From positions 1-51,614 of the forward strand of contig DASZRO010000024.1 of NCBI GenBank assembly GCA_035550055.1: a DNA stretch of 51,614 nt, in the 5' to 3' direction. A program made the translations under genes and the position numbers. How positions within the stretch are numbered: position 1 is the first letter of the stretch; the number at the start of each line of letters is the position of its first letter. Shown piece after piece: positions 18,672-26,491 of the stretch. The notes beneath the pieces are model-generated. The model saw nothing but the letters and a program-made list of their open reading frames with translations, was not told the origin of the DNA and ran no database searches. This DNA is from Mycobacteriales bacterium (GTDB taxonomy: Bacteria; Actinomycetota; Actinomycetes; JAFAQI01).

Positions 18672-18696
18672 GATTGGTTGCGCTAGCAAACTAATC
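18672..18696. promoter_or_regulatory. Inverted repeat upstream of the MFS exporter gene
   Basis: GATTGGTT-N9-AACTAATC is an inverted repeat with one mismatch per 8-nt arm, about 54-78 nt upstream of the MFS start. Size, spacing and AT-content are typical of TetR/MarR operators controlling exporters. No such regulator gene is adjacent, so the binding protein is unknown. Confidence 0.45.
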
Positions 18697-18749
18697 GGGC
18701 CCACTCACTCGGAGTCAGCTCCGCCGTACGTTCGGACCTTCACCCACCC

Positions 18750-20342
18750 GTGACCACCACCGCCGAGCCGGCCCGCGTCGTAGCGCTTCCCACGATCGAC
18801 ACCCCGCTGTCGAAGAAGCAGTGGTTCATCCTCGGCGTCCTGTGTTTCACGGTGCTGCTGATCAGCCTCGACCAGACGGTGCTCAACGTCGCGCTGCCGA
18901 CGCTGGTGAAGGACCTTCACCCGTCGAACAGCGGCCTGGAGTGGATCGTCGACAGCTACACGCTGATCCAGGCGGTGCTGGCGCTGCTCAGCGGACGGCT
19001 CGGCGACCGGTTCGGCCACCGGCGGATGTTCGTCGTCGGCAGCGCGACGTTCGGCGTCGGTTCGCTGGGCTGCGCACTGGTGCACTCGACGTGGCCGCTG
19101 GTTGCGATGCGCGTGCTCACCGGGCTGGGGGCAGTCGCCCTCATGCCCGCCACGCTGTCGATCATCGTTGCGACTTTCGAAGGGCACCACCGGGTCCGCG
19201 CCATCGGCATCTGGGCGGGCATCGGCGGCGTCGGCGGCGCGGCGGGTCCGCTCGTCGGCGGCCTACTGCTCCAGCACTTCTGGTGGGGCTCGGTGTTCCT
19301 GATCAACGTGCCGATCGCGGCCATTGCGGTGATCGGCGGGCTGATCGCGATCAAGGAGAAGCGCGAGGCCGACCCGGCGCCCGTCGACACCCTCGGCGTC
19401 CTGCTGTCGGCTCTCGGGCTGTCCGCGCTCACCGCCGCCGTCATCTTCGCCCCCACCGACCGCTGGGGGTCCCGCACCGTGCTGAGCCTCATCGCCGCGT
19501 CGCTCGTGCTGCTGATCGCCTTCTATCGATGGGACAGCCACCGCCCAGAGGCGCTGATCGACTTCGGGTTGTTCCGCAACGCCGGCTTCTCCAGCGGCAT
19601 CGGGGCGGTGACCGCCATGTTCTTCGCGATGTTCGGCGTCAGCTTCCTGCTCAGTCAGTACGTGCAGTTCGTACGAGGCGCATCCGTCTTCGGGGTGGGC
19701 ATCCGGTTCCTGCCGTTGGCTCTCGGCTCGATGATCGGCAGCAACCTCTCGCCACGCCTGATGCACCGGTTCGGGATCAAGCCGACGTTGCTGTCCGGCA
19801 TGACGCTCGTCGTCGCGGGGCTGGCAACCTTGACCGCCCTCGACGTCGGCACCGGCTACCTGCTCAACGGCGTGGCCTTCGGCTGCGTCGGCTTCGGGAT
19901 GGGGTTGGCGATCGCCCCCGCCTCCAACGCAGTGGTCAGCGTGCTTCCCGCCGACAAGGTCGGGATCGGGTCGGGCCTACGAACGATGTTGCAGTGGCTC
20001 GGCGGCGCGTTCGGTGTCGCGATCGTCGGCAGCATCGCGACCTCGCACTATCGCGGCCACGTGGATGCGGCGTACGCCACCACCCTGCGCGGCGTTCCGA
20101 AAGGTCAGCGCGGGGCGGTCAGCGAGCAGATCGGCCACGCGGCGATCGTGGCCCGGCAGCTGCCGAAGCAGCTCGCCGAGAAGGTCACCTCCGTGACCGA
20201 CCACGCCTTCGTCGGCGGCATGCACCTGTCGTCCCTGGTCGGACTGGTGGTGACCTTCCTCGCGGTGATCGGCGTGGCGGTCTTCATGCCGAACGACATC
20301 GACATCGACGAGGAAGAGGCCAAGCTCGCCTCGACCGGCTAG
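18750..20342 (+). CDS. MFS drug exporter, DHA2 (EmrB/QacA) family, 14 TM
   Basis: A 530-residue proton-coupled exporter with about 14 hydrophobic segments. Motif D1 is LDQTVLNVALPTLVKDL in TM1. Motif A follows TM2 as GRLGDRFGHRRMFVVG, and the motif C region is AGIGGVGGAAGPLVGGLLLQ. The loop between halves and the C-terminal acidic tail IDIDEEEAKLA are normal. The GTG start has no clear ribosome site. Substrates cannot be predicted beyond hydrophobic or cationic drugs. A candidate operator lies upstream. Confidence 0.92.
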   Translation: MTTTAEPARVVALPTIDTPLSKKQWFILGVLCFTVLLISLDQTVLNVALPTLVKDLHPSNSGLEWIVDSYTLIQAVLALLSGRLGDRFGHRRMFVVGSATFGVGSLGCALVHSTWPLVAMRVLTGLGAVALMPATLSIIVATFEGHHRVRAIGIWAGIGGVGGAAGPLVGGLLLQHFWWGSVFLINVPIAAIAVIGGLIAIKEKREADPAPVDTLGVLLSALGLSALTAAVIFAPTDRWGSRTVLSLIAASLVLLIAFYRWDSHRPEALIDFGLFRNAGFSSGIGAVTAMFFAMFGVSFLLSQYVQFVRGASVFGVGIRFLPLALGSMIGSNLSPRLMHRFGIKPTLLSGMTLVVAGLATLTALDVGTGYLLNGVAFGCVGFGMGLAIAPASNAVVSVLPADKVGIGSGLRTMLQWLGGAFGVAIVGSIATSHYRGHVDAAYATTLRGVPKGQRGAVSEQIGHAAIVARQLPKQLAEKVTSVTDHAFVGGMHLSSLVGLVVTFLAVIGVAVFMPNDIDIDEEEAKLASTG

Positions 20343-20384
20343 CCCTGCGACACCGCGCTCATGCCCTTGCGACAGGATCGACCG

Positions 20385-21143
20385 GTGACCTCGACGCGGA
20401 CCACGCGGGTGTGGCTGGCCGTGGCCGGTAGCGCTGTCGTCGCGGCAGCGGTCGTGATCCCGATAGTCCTCACCCACGGCGGGAACGATGGCAGCTACAC
20501 CGGCGGCCCCCGGCCGGTGACGGCGGCCGAGGCGGAGCGGCTCGCCACCATGCGGGTCACGAACTTCGAGGCGGTCGGTGTCGCGTTCCACGCGAACGTC
20601 GCCGCGGCGCAGGGCAGCGTCACCGTCAACGGCGACGTGGACTTCCACACGTTGACCGGGTACGGCGAGGTGTCGAGCAAGAACGCCGCGTCGTACACGA
20701 TCGAATGGAACCCCAGCCGGCTGATCGCCTGGCGCAGCTCCGGCAGGCCGACCGCCGCGCCTGCGGCGCTCCCGGTGACTCCGCCGCGCGAGCGAGCGCT
20801 CTCGCCGTCGACGTCAGGCGTGGACACCGTGCTCGCGCTGCTGCTCGGACTCGGCGAAAGCCGCCCGGACGACGCCGGGCAGGTCCGCCAGGACGGTGCG
20901 CGGTGGCTGCGGACCGCGACGCTCGACGGCGAGACCGTCGACGTCATGCAGGGCCCGTCTGCGAAAGGTGCCGGTCACGGCTCGGACACCTCGCTGGACT
21001 TCTGGGTGGACCGCACCGGTCACCTGCTGCGGGTCGACGCGTATCTGTCCGGCGTCACCACGCCGAGCGAGATCGATCTCGACCCGAACGGCTACACCGG
21101 GGTGCCGACGTCGGCGTACCTGACCGCCGACAGCTCTAGCTGA
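20385..21143 (+). CDS. Membrane-anchored extracytoplasmic protein of unknown function
   Basis: About 252 residues from a GTG start (VTSTRTTRVWLAVAGSAVVA), with one N-terminal hydrophobic anchor up to about residue 30 and the remainder outside the membrane. An ATG 24 nt upstream is possible but lacks a ribosome site, whereas AGGA precedes the GTG. The mature part contains NFEAVGVAFHANVAAAQGSV and a later DFWVDRTGHLLRVDAYL, a beta-rich pattern reminiscent of LppX/LprG-like lipid-carrier folds. There is no lipobox Cys, so that comparison is weak. It follows the MFS gene by 42 nt and its end overlaps the convergent amidohydrolase gene by 8 nt. Confidence 0.6.
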   Translation: MTSTRTTRVWLAVAGSAVVAAAVVIPIVLTHGGNDGSYTGGPRPVTAAEAERLATMRVTNFEAVGVAFHANVAAAQGSVTVNGDVDFHTLTGYGEVSSKNAASYTIEWNPSRLIAWRSSGRPTAAPAALPVTPPRERALSPSTSGVDTVLALLLGLGESRPDDAGQVRQDGARWLRTATLDGETVDVMQGPSAKGAGHGSDTSLDFWVDRTGHLLRVDAYLSGVTTPSEIDLDPNGYTGVPTSAYLTADSSS

Positions 21144-22485
21144 CCGACGCCGTCAGCGGGACCGGCCTCGCCAGGCTCCAGCTGAACGTCTCCGGGAAGT
21201 CCGCGAGCTCGACCGGCGTCGCGACCTCGGCGACCGTCATCCCGCCGGCGTCGGCGGCGGTGCGCAGCGCATCGCGGTCGAAGTCCCACAGCCGCATCGC
21301 GTTGCCGCCGAGCATTGCGCGTACGTCGGGCTCCGGCATGCCTGCAAAGACGTGCCGCACCACCTCGCGGTGCACCGGCACGGCGCCTTCCAGGTGCGGG
21401 TAGTCGGCACCCCACATCAGCTTGTCGACCCCGACCTCGTCGCGCATCTCGGCCTCGTAGCGCTTCATCAGCGAGCCCGCGAGATGCACGTGCTTAGCGA
21501 CGTACTCGGCTGGGCGCAGCTTCAGGTACGACCGCACGGGCGCGCCGCCGTGAGTGTCGAAGAAGGACTCCATGTCCCGGACCAGCGACGGCAACCACTG
21601 CACGCCGTTCTCCGCCATGACGACCTGCAGCTTCGGGTGCCGGTCGAAGACGCCACCGAAGATCATGAACCACAACGAACGCCTCGTGAACACGAAGACC
21701 TCGAACAGGCCCAGCATGCCGCTGTGCTCGTCGTCGTAGAGGTACTTCGAGTCGGTGGCGGTGCCCGACGCGCCGGTGTGGAAGTTCAAGACGATGCCGA
21801 GGTCCTCGCACGCCGACCAGAACGGATCGAAGTACGACGCGGCGTAGCCCGGGAGCTTCGCGCGAACCGACATCGCCGGCATCATGACGCCGCCGAAGAT
21901 GCCGTTGTCCCTGGCCCACGCGAGCTCCTCGATCGCGCGGTCGATGTCGTGCAGATCGATCGGGAGCACCCCGGCGCGGCGGCCCTTCGCCGCGTTGCAG
22001 AAGTCCGCGAGCCAGCGGTTGTAGCCGTGCAGCGCCGGCCAGACGACGTCGAGACCGTCGGCGGTGGCCGAGCCGAGATACATCGCCGGTGAGATCCCGC
22101 CGGTCAGGACCGGACCCGGGTAGGACACCTCGCCCTGGATGCCTTGCTCCTCGAGGACGGCGAGTCGCCGACCGTCCCGGTCGCCGGCGAACACCCAGTC
22201 GGTGCTGTAGCGCTCGATCCAGGTCGCGGCCGCTGCGATGTCGACTCCCATCCCGGCCAGCCGGCGGGCAGCGGTCGCGCGGACCGGATCGGGATCGTCG
22301 ACCGGACCCGGGTCGTGACCGCCGAGCATGCTCATCGCCGTGGACGAGAGGTCACCGAAGGCAGCCACCGCCTCGCGATGACCCGGGTCGACGTAGGACA
22401 GGAACTGGTCGAGGTCGTCCGGAGCGGCGTGCGCGTCAGCGGACACCACGACGTAGGGCTTGCCCGTGTCCGGCCCCTCGATCAT
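21136..22485 (-). CDS. Amidohydrolase family 2 protein (metal-dependent hydrolase/decarboxylase)
   Basis: A 449-residue TIM-barrel protein of the Amidohydro_2 group (ACMSD/gamma-resorcylate decarboxylase relatives). The N-terminal metal motif is VVSADAHAAP; a second His at the usual HxH position is not obvious, as in many actinobacterial members. Later ligands are NFHTGASG with His and LMWGADYPHLEGAVP with Asp. GVMMPAMSVRAK and FGGVFDRHPKLQVVMAENG are typical of the family. It may act in aromatic or amide breakdown; the substrate is unknown. It may share an operon with the SRPBCC gene 41 nt upstream. Confidence 0.82.
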   Translation of the reverse strand: MIEGPDTGKPYVVVSADAHAAPDDLDQFLSYVDPGHREAVAAFGDLSSTAMSMLGGHDPGPVDDPDPVRATAARRLAGMGVDIAAAATWIERYSTDWVFAGDRDGRRLAVLEEQGIQGEVSYPGPVLTGGISPAMYLGSATADGLDVVWPALHGYNRWLADFCNAAKGRRAGVLPIDLHDIDRAIEELAWARDNGIFGGVMMPAMSVRAKLPGYAASYFDPFWSACEDLGIVLNFHTGASGTATDSKYLYDDEHSGMLGLFEVFVFTRRSLWFMIFGGVFDRHPKLQVVMAENGVQWLPSLVRDMESFFDTHGGAPVRSYLKLRPAEYVAKHVHLAGSLMKRYEAEMRDEVGVDKLMWGADYPHLEGAVPVHREVVRHVFAGMPEPDVRAMLGGNAMRLWDFDRDALRTAADAGGMTVAEVATPVELADFPETFSWSLARPVPLTASVS

Positions 22486-22526
22486 GTGGGCAGCGTAAGG
22501 CGCAGCCGCGCCCGCCGCGACCGACC

Positions 22527-22985
22527 TCAGCCGGCTTCGACGACCGCCTTGATCCGTTCGAGCGTGGTCCGCATCCCGTCACGGTTCGTCTTGCCCCGCG
22601 CCCATCCGGCGAGCGCCCAGTAGATGCGAGTCCCGACGTTGCGATGCAACGCGAACCATTCGGTCGCGTCCGTCCCGTCCCCCGCCGCGGCGAGCCGGTA
22701 ACCCCAGGTGTTGATCACCCGGTCCCCGGGGCCGAGTACGTCGAAGGCGAAGCTCTCGCCGGGCACGCAGTCGGTCACGCGGCAGTTGGTCCAGTAGACC
22801 GGGCCTCTGCCGTTGCGCTTGACGTGGCCGCGGAAGCGCGCGCCGACCGCCGGGCCGTTCGCCCCGTCGGCCCATCGCGCCTCGAACGTCTCCGGACTGA
22901 ACTCACCGATCCGGGTGACGTCGCTGACCAGGTCCCAGACCCGCGCCGGCGGCGCCGAGATGTGAACCGTCACCTCGTCGCGCAT
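22527..22985 (-). CDS. SRPBCC (polyketide cyclase/START-like) family protein
   Basis: A 152-residue helix-grip protein. VTVHISAPPARVWDLVSDVTRIGEFSPE is the classic N-terminal strand and helix of polyketide cyclase/dehydrase-like proteins. The C-terminal long helix DGMRTTLERIKAVVEAG closes the cavity. The fold binds hydrophobic ligands; no specific catalytic residues are recognised. It lies on the same strand as the amidohydrolase (41 nt apart), so the two may act on the same small molecule. Confidence 0.75.
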   Translation of the reverse strand: MRDEVTVHISAPPARVWDLVSDVTRIGEFSPETFEARWADGANGPAVGARFRGHVKRNGRGPVYWTNCRVTDCVPGESFAFDVLGPGDRVINTWGYRLAAAGDGTDATEWFALHRNVGTRIYWALAGWARGKTNRDGMRTTLERIKAVVEAG

Positions 22986-23009
22986 GCCGGCAGCCTATGG
23001 CCGGGACGG

Positions 23010-23738
23010 CTACCTGAGGGCCCAGACCACCCGAACCGATGCGCCGATGGTCTGCGTCCCCGGGTTGATCGGCACCGGCGCCGCGGTGACGCCGCCGGCG
23101 CCGCCCGAGGCTGCGACCGGCACGGGGTAGCGGACCACGCCACCGCCGCTCGATGTCGCGACGATGCTGATCACCCGGCCGAGGTGCCGCCCGGCGAGCT
23201 CGGCGTACTGCTCGGCGGCGGCCTTCGCGTTGGCGAACGCCTGTGCGCGCGCCTTGGACTGGTACTGCGCGCGGTTGGAGATCGTCAGGTCGGTGCTGTC
23301 GATGTCGAGCCCGTTGCCGCCCGCCTGCGACGCGGCGCCGAGCGCGGTCTCGGCGGTGCTGAGCGGGTGCATCCGGGCGGTGATCGACTCGTCGGCCCGG
23401 TAGCCGTCGATCGCGCCGCCCTTGCCGTACGTCGCCCCGACCGAGACTCCGGAAGTCTGGATGTCGCTTTGCGCCACGCCGTTCGCTTCGAGGGCGTTGA
23501 CGACGTTCGTCGCCACCTGGCTGGCGGCGGTGAGCGCGTCGGAGGCGTTGGCGGCCCGCGCGTGGGCGTCCATGTCGGCGATGAGCGTGTCGGGGGTGCC
23601 CTTGACGCTGCCGTGGCCGGAGACGCTGACGGAGTCGGTCGACGGGGCCGCGGCGGCCGGCGTCGCGCTCGCGACCACGAGCCCTCCGAACGCCAACGTG
23701 GTGGCGGCGGCGACCTTGGTCAGGCTGTGCAGGGCCAT
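23010..23738 (-). CDS. Exported SIMPL (DUF541) domain protein
   Basis: A 242-residue protein starting at the ATG of MALHSLTK, just after GAGGAGGGG, followed by a signal peptide ending in ATPAAAAPS. The SIMPL domain is recognised by VSVSGHGSVKGTPDTLIADM at the mature N-terminus, the long helix NASDALTAASQVATNVVNAL and the sequence GVAQSDIQTSGVSV. SIMPL proteins are periplasmic or surface proteins implicated in oxidative-stress responses in several bacteria; the biochemical role is unknown. A terminal GGGVVRYPVPV and GASVRVVWAL complete the domain. Confidence 0.85.
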   Translation of the reverse strand: MALHSLTKVAAATTLAFGGLVVASATPAAAAPSTDSVSVSGHGSVKGTPDTLIADMDAHARAANASDALTAASQVATNVVNALEANGVAQSDIQTSGVSVGATYGKGGAIDGYRADESITARMHPLSTAETALGAASQAGGNGLDIDSTDLTISNRAQYQSKARAQAFANAKAAAEQYAELAGRHLGRVISIVATSSGGGVVRYPVPVAASGGAGGVTAAPVPINPGTQTIGASVRVVWALR

Positions 23739-23799
23739 TTCCCCTCCTCGGTGCGGTTGCAACTCAGACGCAGCAGCGTGCCGTCCGGTTTCGTCCGAC

Positions 23800-24192
23800 C
23801 TAGTGGAACGGGTCGCGGGGCGGCGGGTCCTTCAGCTCAGCACGCGAGCAGGTGTCCAGCGTCAGCCCGGCGTAACCGAGCGCGTCGTTGCACAGCGACT
23901 CCACCGTCCACCCGCGCTTGCTGCCGTGGTCGGTCACGGTGACGCGGTAGATCGTGATGTCGTACCGCGTGGGTGCGCCGTAGGCCGTGGCGATCGTGCC
24001 GACCAGCATGGACGAGCCGGCCATGCCGCCCGGGCCGTCCCATGGCTTGTCGAAGCGCTGCCAGAGTCCGGGGTTGACGATCCAGACGCCGCCGTTGGCG
24101 ACGTCGAGGCGCGCCAGCTCGTCGACGACGAGCTGCGCCTCGGCCTGCTTGAGCACCGCGGCGGGCCGGATGACCCTGCTGGTCTCAGCCAC
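23800..24192 (-). CDS. Conserved-looking protein of unknown function, 130 aa
   Basis: GTG start (VAETSRVIRPAAVLKQAEAQ) with GGAGGGGGAT immediately upstream. The protein has a helical N-terminus (LVVDELARLDVANGG), then WIVNPGLWQRFDKPWDGPGG, then a beta segment TRYDITIYRVTVTDHGSKRG and WTVESLCNDALGYAGLTLDT. The ending RAELKDPPPRDPFH is proline-rich. Two Cys (ESLCND, DTCSRA) are present. No signal peptide or membrane segment is seen, so it is probably cytoplasmic. Codon usage matches the neighbours. I do not recognise the family. Confidence 0.7.
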   Translation of the reverse strand: MAETSRVIRPAAVLKQAEAQLVVDELARLDVANGGVWIVNPGLWQRFDKPWDGPGGMAGSSMLVGTIATAYGAPTRYDITIYRVTVTDHGSKRGWTVESLCNDALGYAGLTLDTCSRAELKDPPPRDPFH

Positions 24193-24230
24193 ATCCCCCT
24201 CCGGTCCTCGAGCAGCGCTGCGAAGGCACG

Positions 24231-25118
24231 CTATACCGCACCGGTCGCCTCCCGACGGACACCCACAGAGTTTGCCGGGGCGCTGACCTCCAGGATCCGG
24301 CGTACGACGACCTCCGGGTCGTCCCACATCGGCATGTGGCCGAGGCCGGGAAGCGGGACGAACTCGGCCTGCGGAACCATTCGCTGCATCCGCTGGTAAC
24401 AGGCGGGCCACCGGATCAGCCGATCCCGTGTGCCGTAGAGGATCCGCACCGGCACCTCGATCGGGCCGAGCTCGTCGAAGGCGTTCCCCGCCGCGGCCTG
24501 CGCGACCGCGTCGGCGAACACGGTGCAGTTGGCAGCCCCCGTGAAGAACGCCATGGCGGCCTCAGCGGTGACGTTGCCGGGGCGAGCCATCAGGTCACGG
24601 AACGCAACGCGACGAAGCGCCGGGGTCCGCGCGATCCGCGGCAGCATCGGCGCGCTCGCCCGCAGCCGCCGCTGAGCGGACCGGAAGTAGCGCAGGATCC
24701 GGTGGTCTTCGGCGGAACCGATCTCCCAGCCGCCGGCCGGGCACAGTGCGACGACTGACAGCGCGCGGCCGCGGACCGCCAGCTCGAGCGCGGCCCACCC
24801 GCCGAGGGAGTTTCCGACCAGATGCGCCTGGCCGATGCCTTGCTCGTCGAGCTGGCGCTCCAGCAGGTCGAGACTGGCAGTGATCATCGCCGGACCGCCC
24901 GCCGGCACCGGCGGCCCGCCGTAATGGCCCGGCAAGGCCGGCGCGAAGACCCGATGGTGCGCTTCGAGCGCCGCAAGCACCGGGTTCCAGGTACGCCAGG
25001 TGTCGGTGAACCCGTGGAGCAGGACCATCGGCGTACCGCTGCCCCCGGCGTGGAACGGCTCGGGTGGCGGGACGGGGAGCCGTCCGGGCCTGATCGCGAG
25101 TGCGGGCACGACGTCCAT
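24231..25118 (-). CDS. Alpha/beta-fold hydrolase
   Basis: A 295-residue soluble hydrolase. The oxyanion motif is MVLLHGFTDTWRTW. The nucleophile elbow is LVGNSLGGWAALEL with Ser104, the acid lies in ILYGTRDRLI and the His in LPGLGHMPMWDDP. A helical cap lies between (FRSAQRRLRASAPMLPRIAR). This is the epoxide hydrolase/haloperoxidase-like branch, with substrates not predictable. It is divergent from the ferredoxin reductase gene across about 50 nt. Confidence 0.88.
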   Translation of the reverse strand: MDVVPALAIRPGRLPVPPPEPFHAGGSGTPMVLLHGFTDTWRTWNPVLAALEAHHRVFAPALPGHYGGPPVPAGGPAMITASLDLLERQLDEQGIGQAHLVGNSLGGWAALELAVRGRALSVVALCPAGGWEIGSAEDHRILRYFRSAQRRLRASAPMLPRIARTPALRRVAFRDLMARPGNVTAEAAMAFFTGAANCTVFADAVAQAAAGNAFDELGPIEVPVRILYGTRDRLIRWPACYQRMQRMVPQAEFVPLPGLGHMPMWDDPEVVVRRILEVSAPANSVGVRREATGAV

Positions 25119-25169
25119 TCAAGCCCATCCGTGGCACGTGCCGGACCCTGCTTCGGTAGCGTCGCCGGC

Positions 25170-26408
25170 GTGAGCGAGCAGCCCCACCTCGTCGTCGTCG
25201 GCGCGTCTCTGGCGGGGCTGCGTGCCGCCGAGGGCGCCCGCCGCAGCGGGTTCACCGGAGCGATCACTCTCCTCGGCGACGAGCCCCACACCCCGTACGA
25301 CCGGCCGCCGCTGTCGAAGGAGTTCCTGACCGCCGACGCCGTACCGGCCCCGACGGTGCTGCGCGAGCAGGCGATGCTGCGCGACGAGCTCGGCATCGAC
25401 GTCCGGCTCGGTACCGCCGCGACCGGGCTCGACCCGGACGGTCGCGAGATCGCCACCTCCGACGGGCCGCTTCGCTACACGACGGCCGTGATCGCCACGG
25501 GCGCGACGCCGCGCACCATCCCGGGCACCGAGCAGCTGGCCGGCGTGCACGTGCTTCGCACGATCGACGACGCGCGCAAGATCCGCGAGGCGCTCGACTC
25601 CGGGGCGCGCACCGTGGTCGTCGGCGCCGGGTTCATCGGCTCGGAGATCGCTGCGTCCGCCCGCGCCCGCGGTGTCGAGGTGACGGTCGTCGAGGCCATG
25701 GCGACACCACTCGCCCGCCCGGTCGGCGAACAGATGGGCCGGGTGCTCGCCTCGCTGCACGAGCGCAACGGCACCACGCTGCGGGTCGGCGTCGGGGTCG
25801 AGGCGCTCGAAGGCGAGGACAAGGTCCGCGCCGTCCGGCTCGCCGACGGCACGACGATCGAGGCCGAGCTGGTGGTCGTGGGCATCGGGGTCACGCCCAA
25901 CACCGAGTGGCTGCGCGGCTGCGTCGAGCTGGACAACGGCGTCGTCTGCGACGAGTTCCTGCGTACCAGCGCCGAGGGGGTGTACGCCGCGGGCGACATC
26001 GCGAACTGGCTCAACCCGACGTTCGGGCGGCGGATGCGGTTGGAGCACTGGACCATCGCGGCCGAGCAAGGCGGTCACGCCGGCCGCAACGCCGCCGACC
26101 CGGGCGCGGCGACCCCGTTCGAGACCGTCCCGTACTTCTGGTCGGACTGGTACGGCAAGCGGATCCAGTTCGTCGGCGTCGCCGCGGATGCCGACGAGGT
26201 CCTGCCGGTCGCCGGCGACCTCGACGGCGACTCGTTCGTCACGTTGTACCGGCGGGGGGACAAGCTCTCCGGCGCGCTCGCCCTGGAACAGCGCTCGCAG
26301 ATCATGAAGTACCGCGCGATGCTCGCCGCGCAGGCGTCCTGGGACGAGGCACTGGCGTTCGCCAAGGAGCGCGCCGCCAAAGCCGCCGCCAAGGCCGCCG
26401 CCCCCTGA
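25170..26408 (+). CDS. FAD-dependent ferredoxin reductase (BphA4/rubredoxin reductase type)
   Basis: A 412-residue flavoprotein transferring electrons from NAD(P)H to a ferredoxin for oxygenases or P450s. The FAD motif is LVVVGASLAGLRAAEGAR, followed by PYDRPPLSKEFL. The NAD-binding motif is VVVGAGFIGSEIAASARARG. The second FAD site is GVYAAGDIANWLN, with LEHWTIAAEQGGHAGRN after it. The C-terminal reductase domain contains FWSDWYGKRIQFVG. The last residues are an Ala/Lys tail. The GTG start is chosen as the point where family N-termini begin. No ferredoxin or oxygenase gene is adjacent. Confidence 0.9.
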   Translation: MSEQPHLVVVGASLAGLRAAEGARRSGFTGAITLLGDEPHTPYDRPPLSKEFLTADAVPAPTVLREQAMLRDELGIDVRLGTAATGLDPDGREIATSDGPLRYTTAVIATGATPRTIPGTEQLAGVHVLRTIDDARKIREALDSGARTVVVGAGFIGSEIAASARARGVEVTVVEAMATPLARPVGEQMGRVLASLHERNGTTLRVGVGVEALEGEDKVRAVRLADGTTIEAELVVVGIGVTPNTEWLRGCVELDNGVVCDEFLRTSAEGVYAAGDIANWLNPTFGRRMRLEHWTIAAEQGGHAGRNAADPGAATPFETVPYFWSDWYGKRIQFVGVAADADEVLPVAGDLDGDSFVTLYRRGDKLSGALALEQRSQIMKYRAMLAAQASWDEALAFAKERAAKAAAKAAAP

Positions 26409-26491
26409 GCGAATGGCACATGGGTGTCGCCATGGCGGTACGCGTGGCACACCCGTATCGCCATATAGCAGTACCTATGTGTCATCCGCTC
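26407..26491. terminator. Long bidirectional hairpin between convergent genes
   Basis: The outer arms 26407-26425 and 26473-26491 pair over 19 positions with one mismatch and two G-T pairs. The interior also folds (GGGTGT..GCCA with TGGC..ACACCC). Both flanking stop codons (26406-26408 and 26475-26477) fall in or beside the outer stem. It would terminate both the ferredoxin reductase and S9 peptidase transcripts without a U-run. Confidence 0.7.

Noticed and set aside
22089-23942. 617-codon plus-strand frame opposite the amidohydrolase, SRPBCC and SIMPL genes
   Set aside because: It crosses three well-supported minus-strand genes and their gaps, and its product is Arg/Pro/Gly-rich with no motif.
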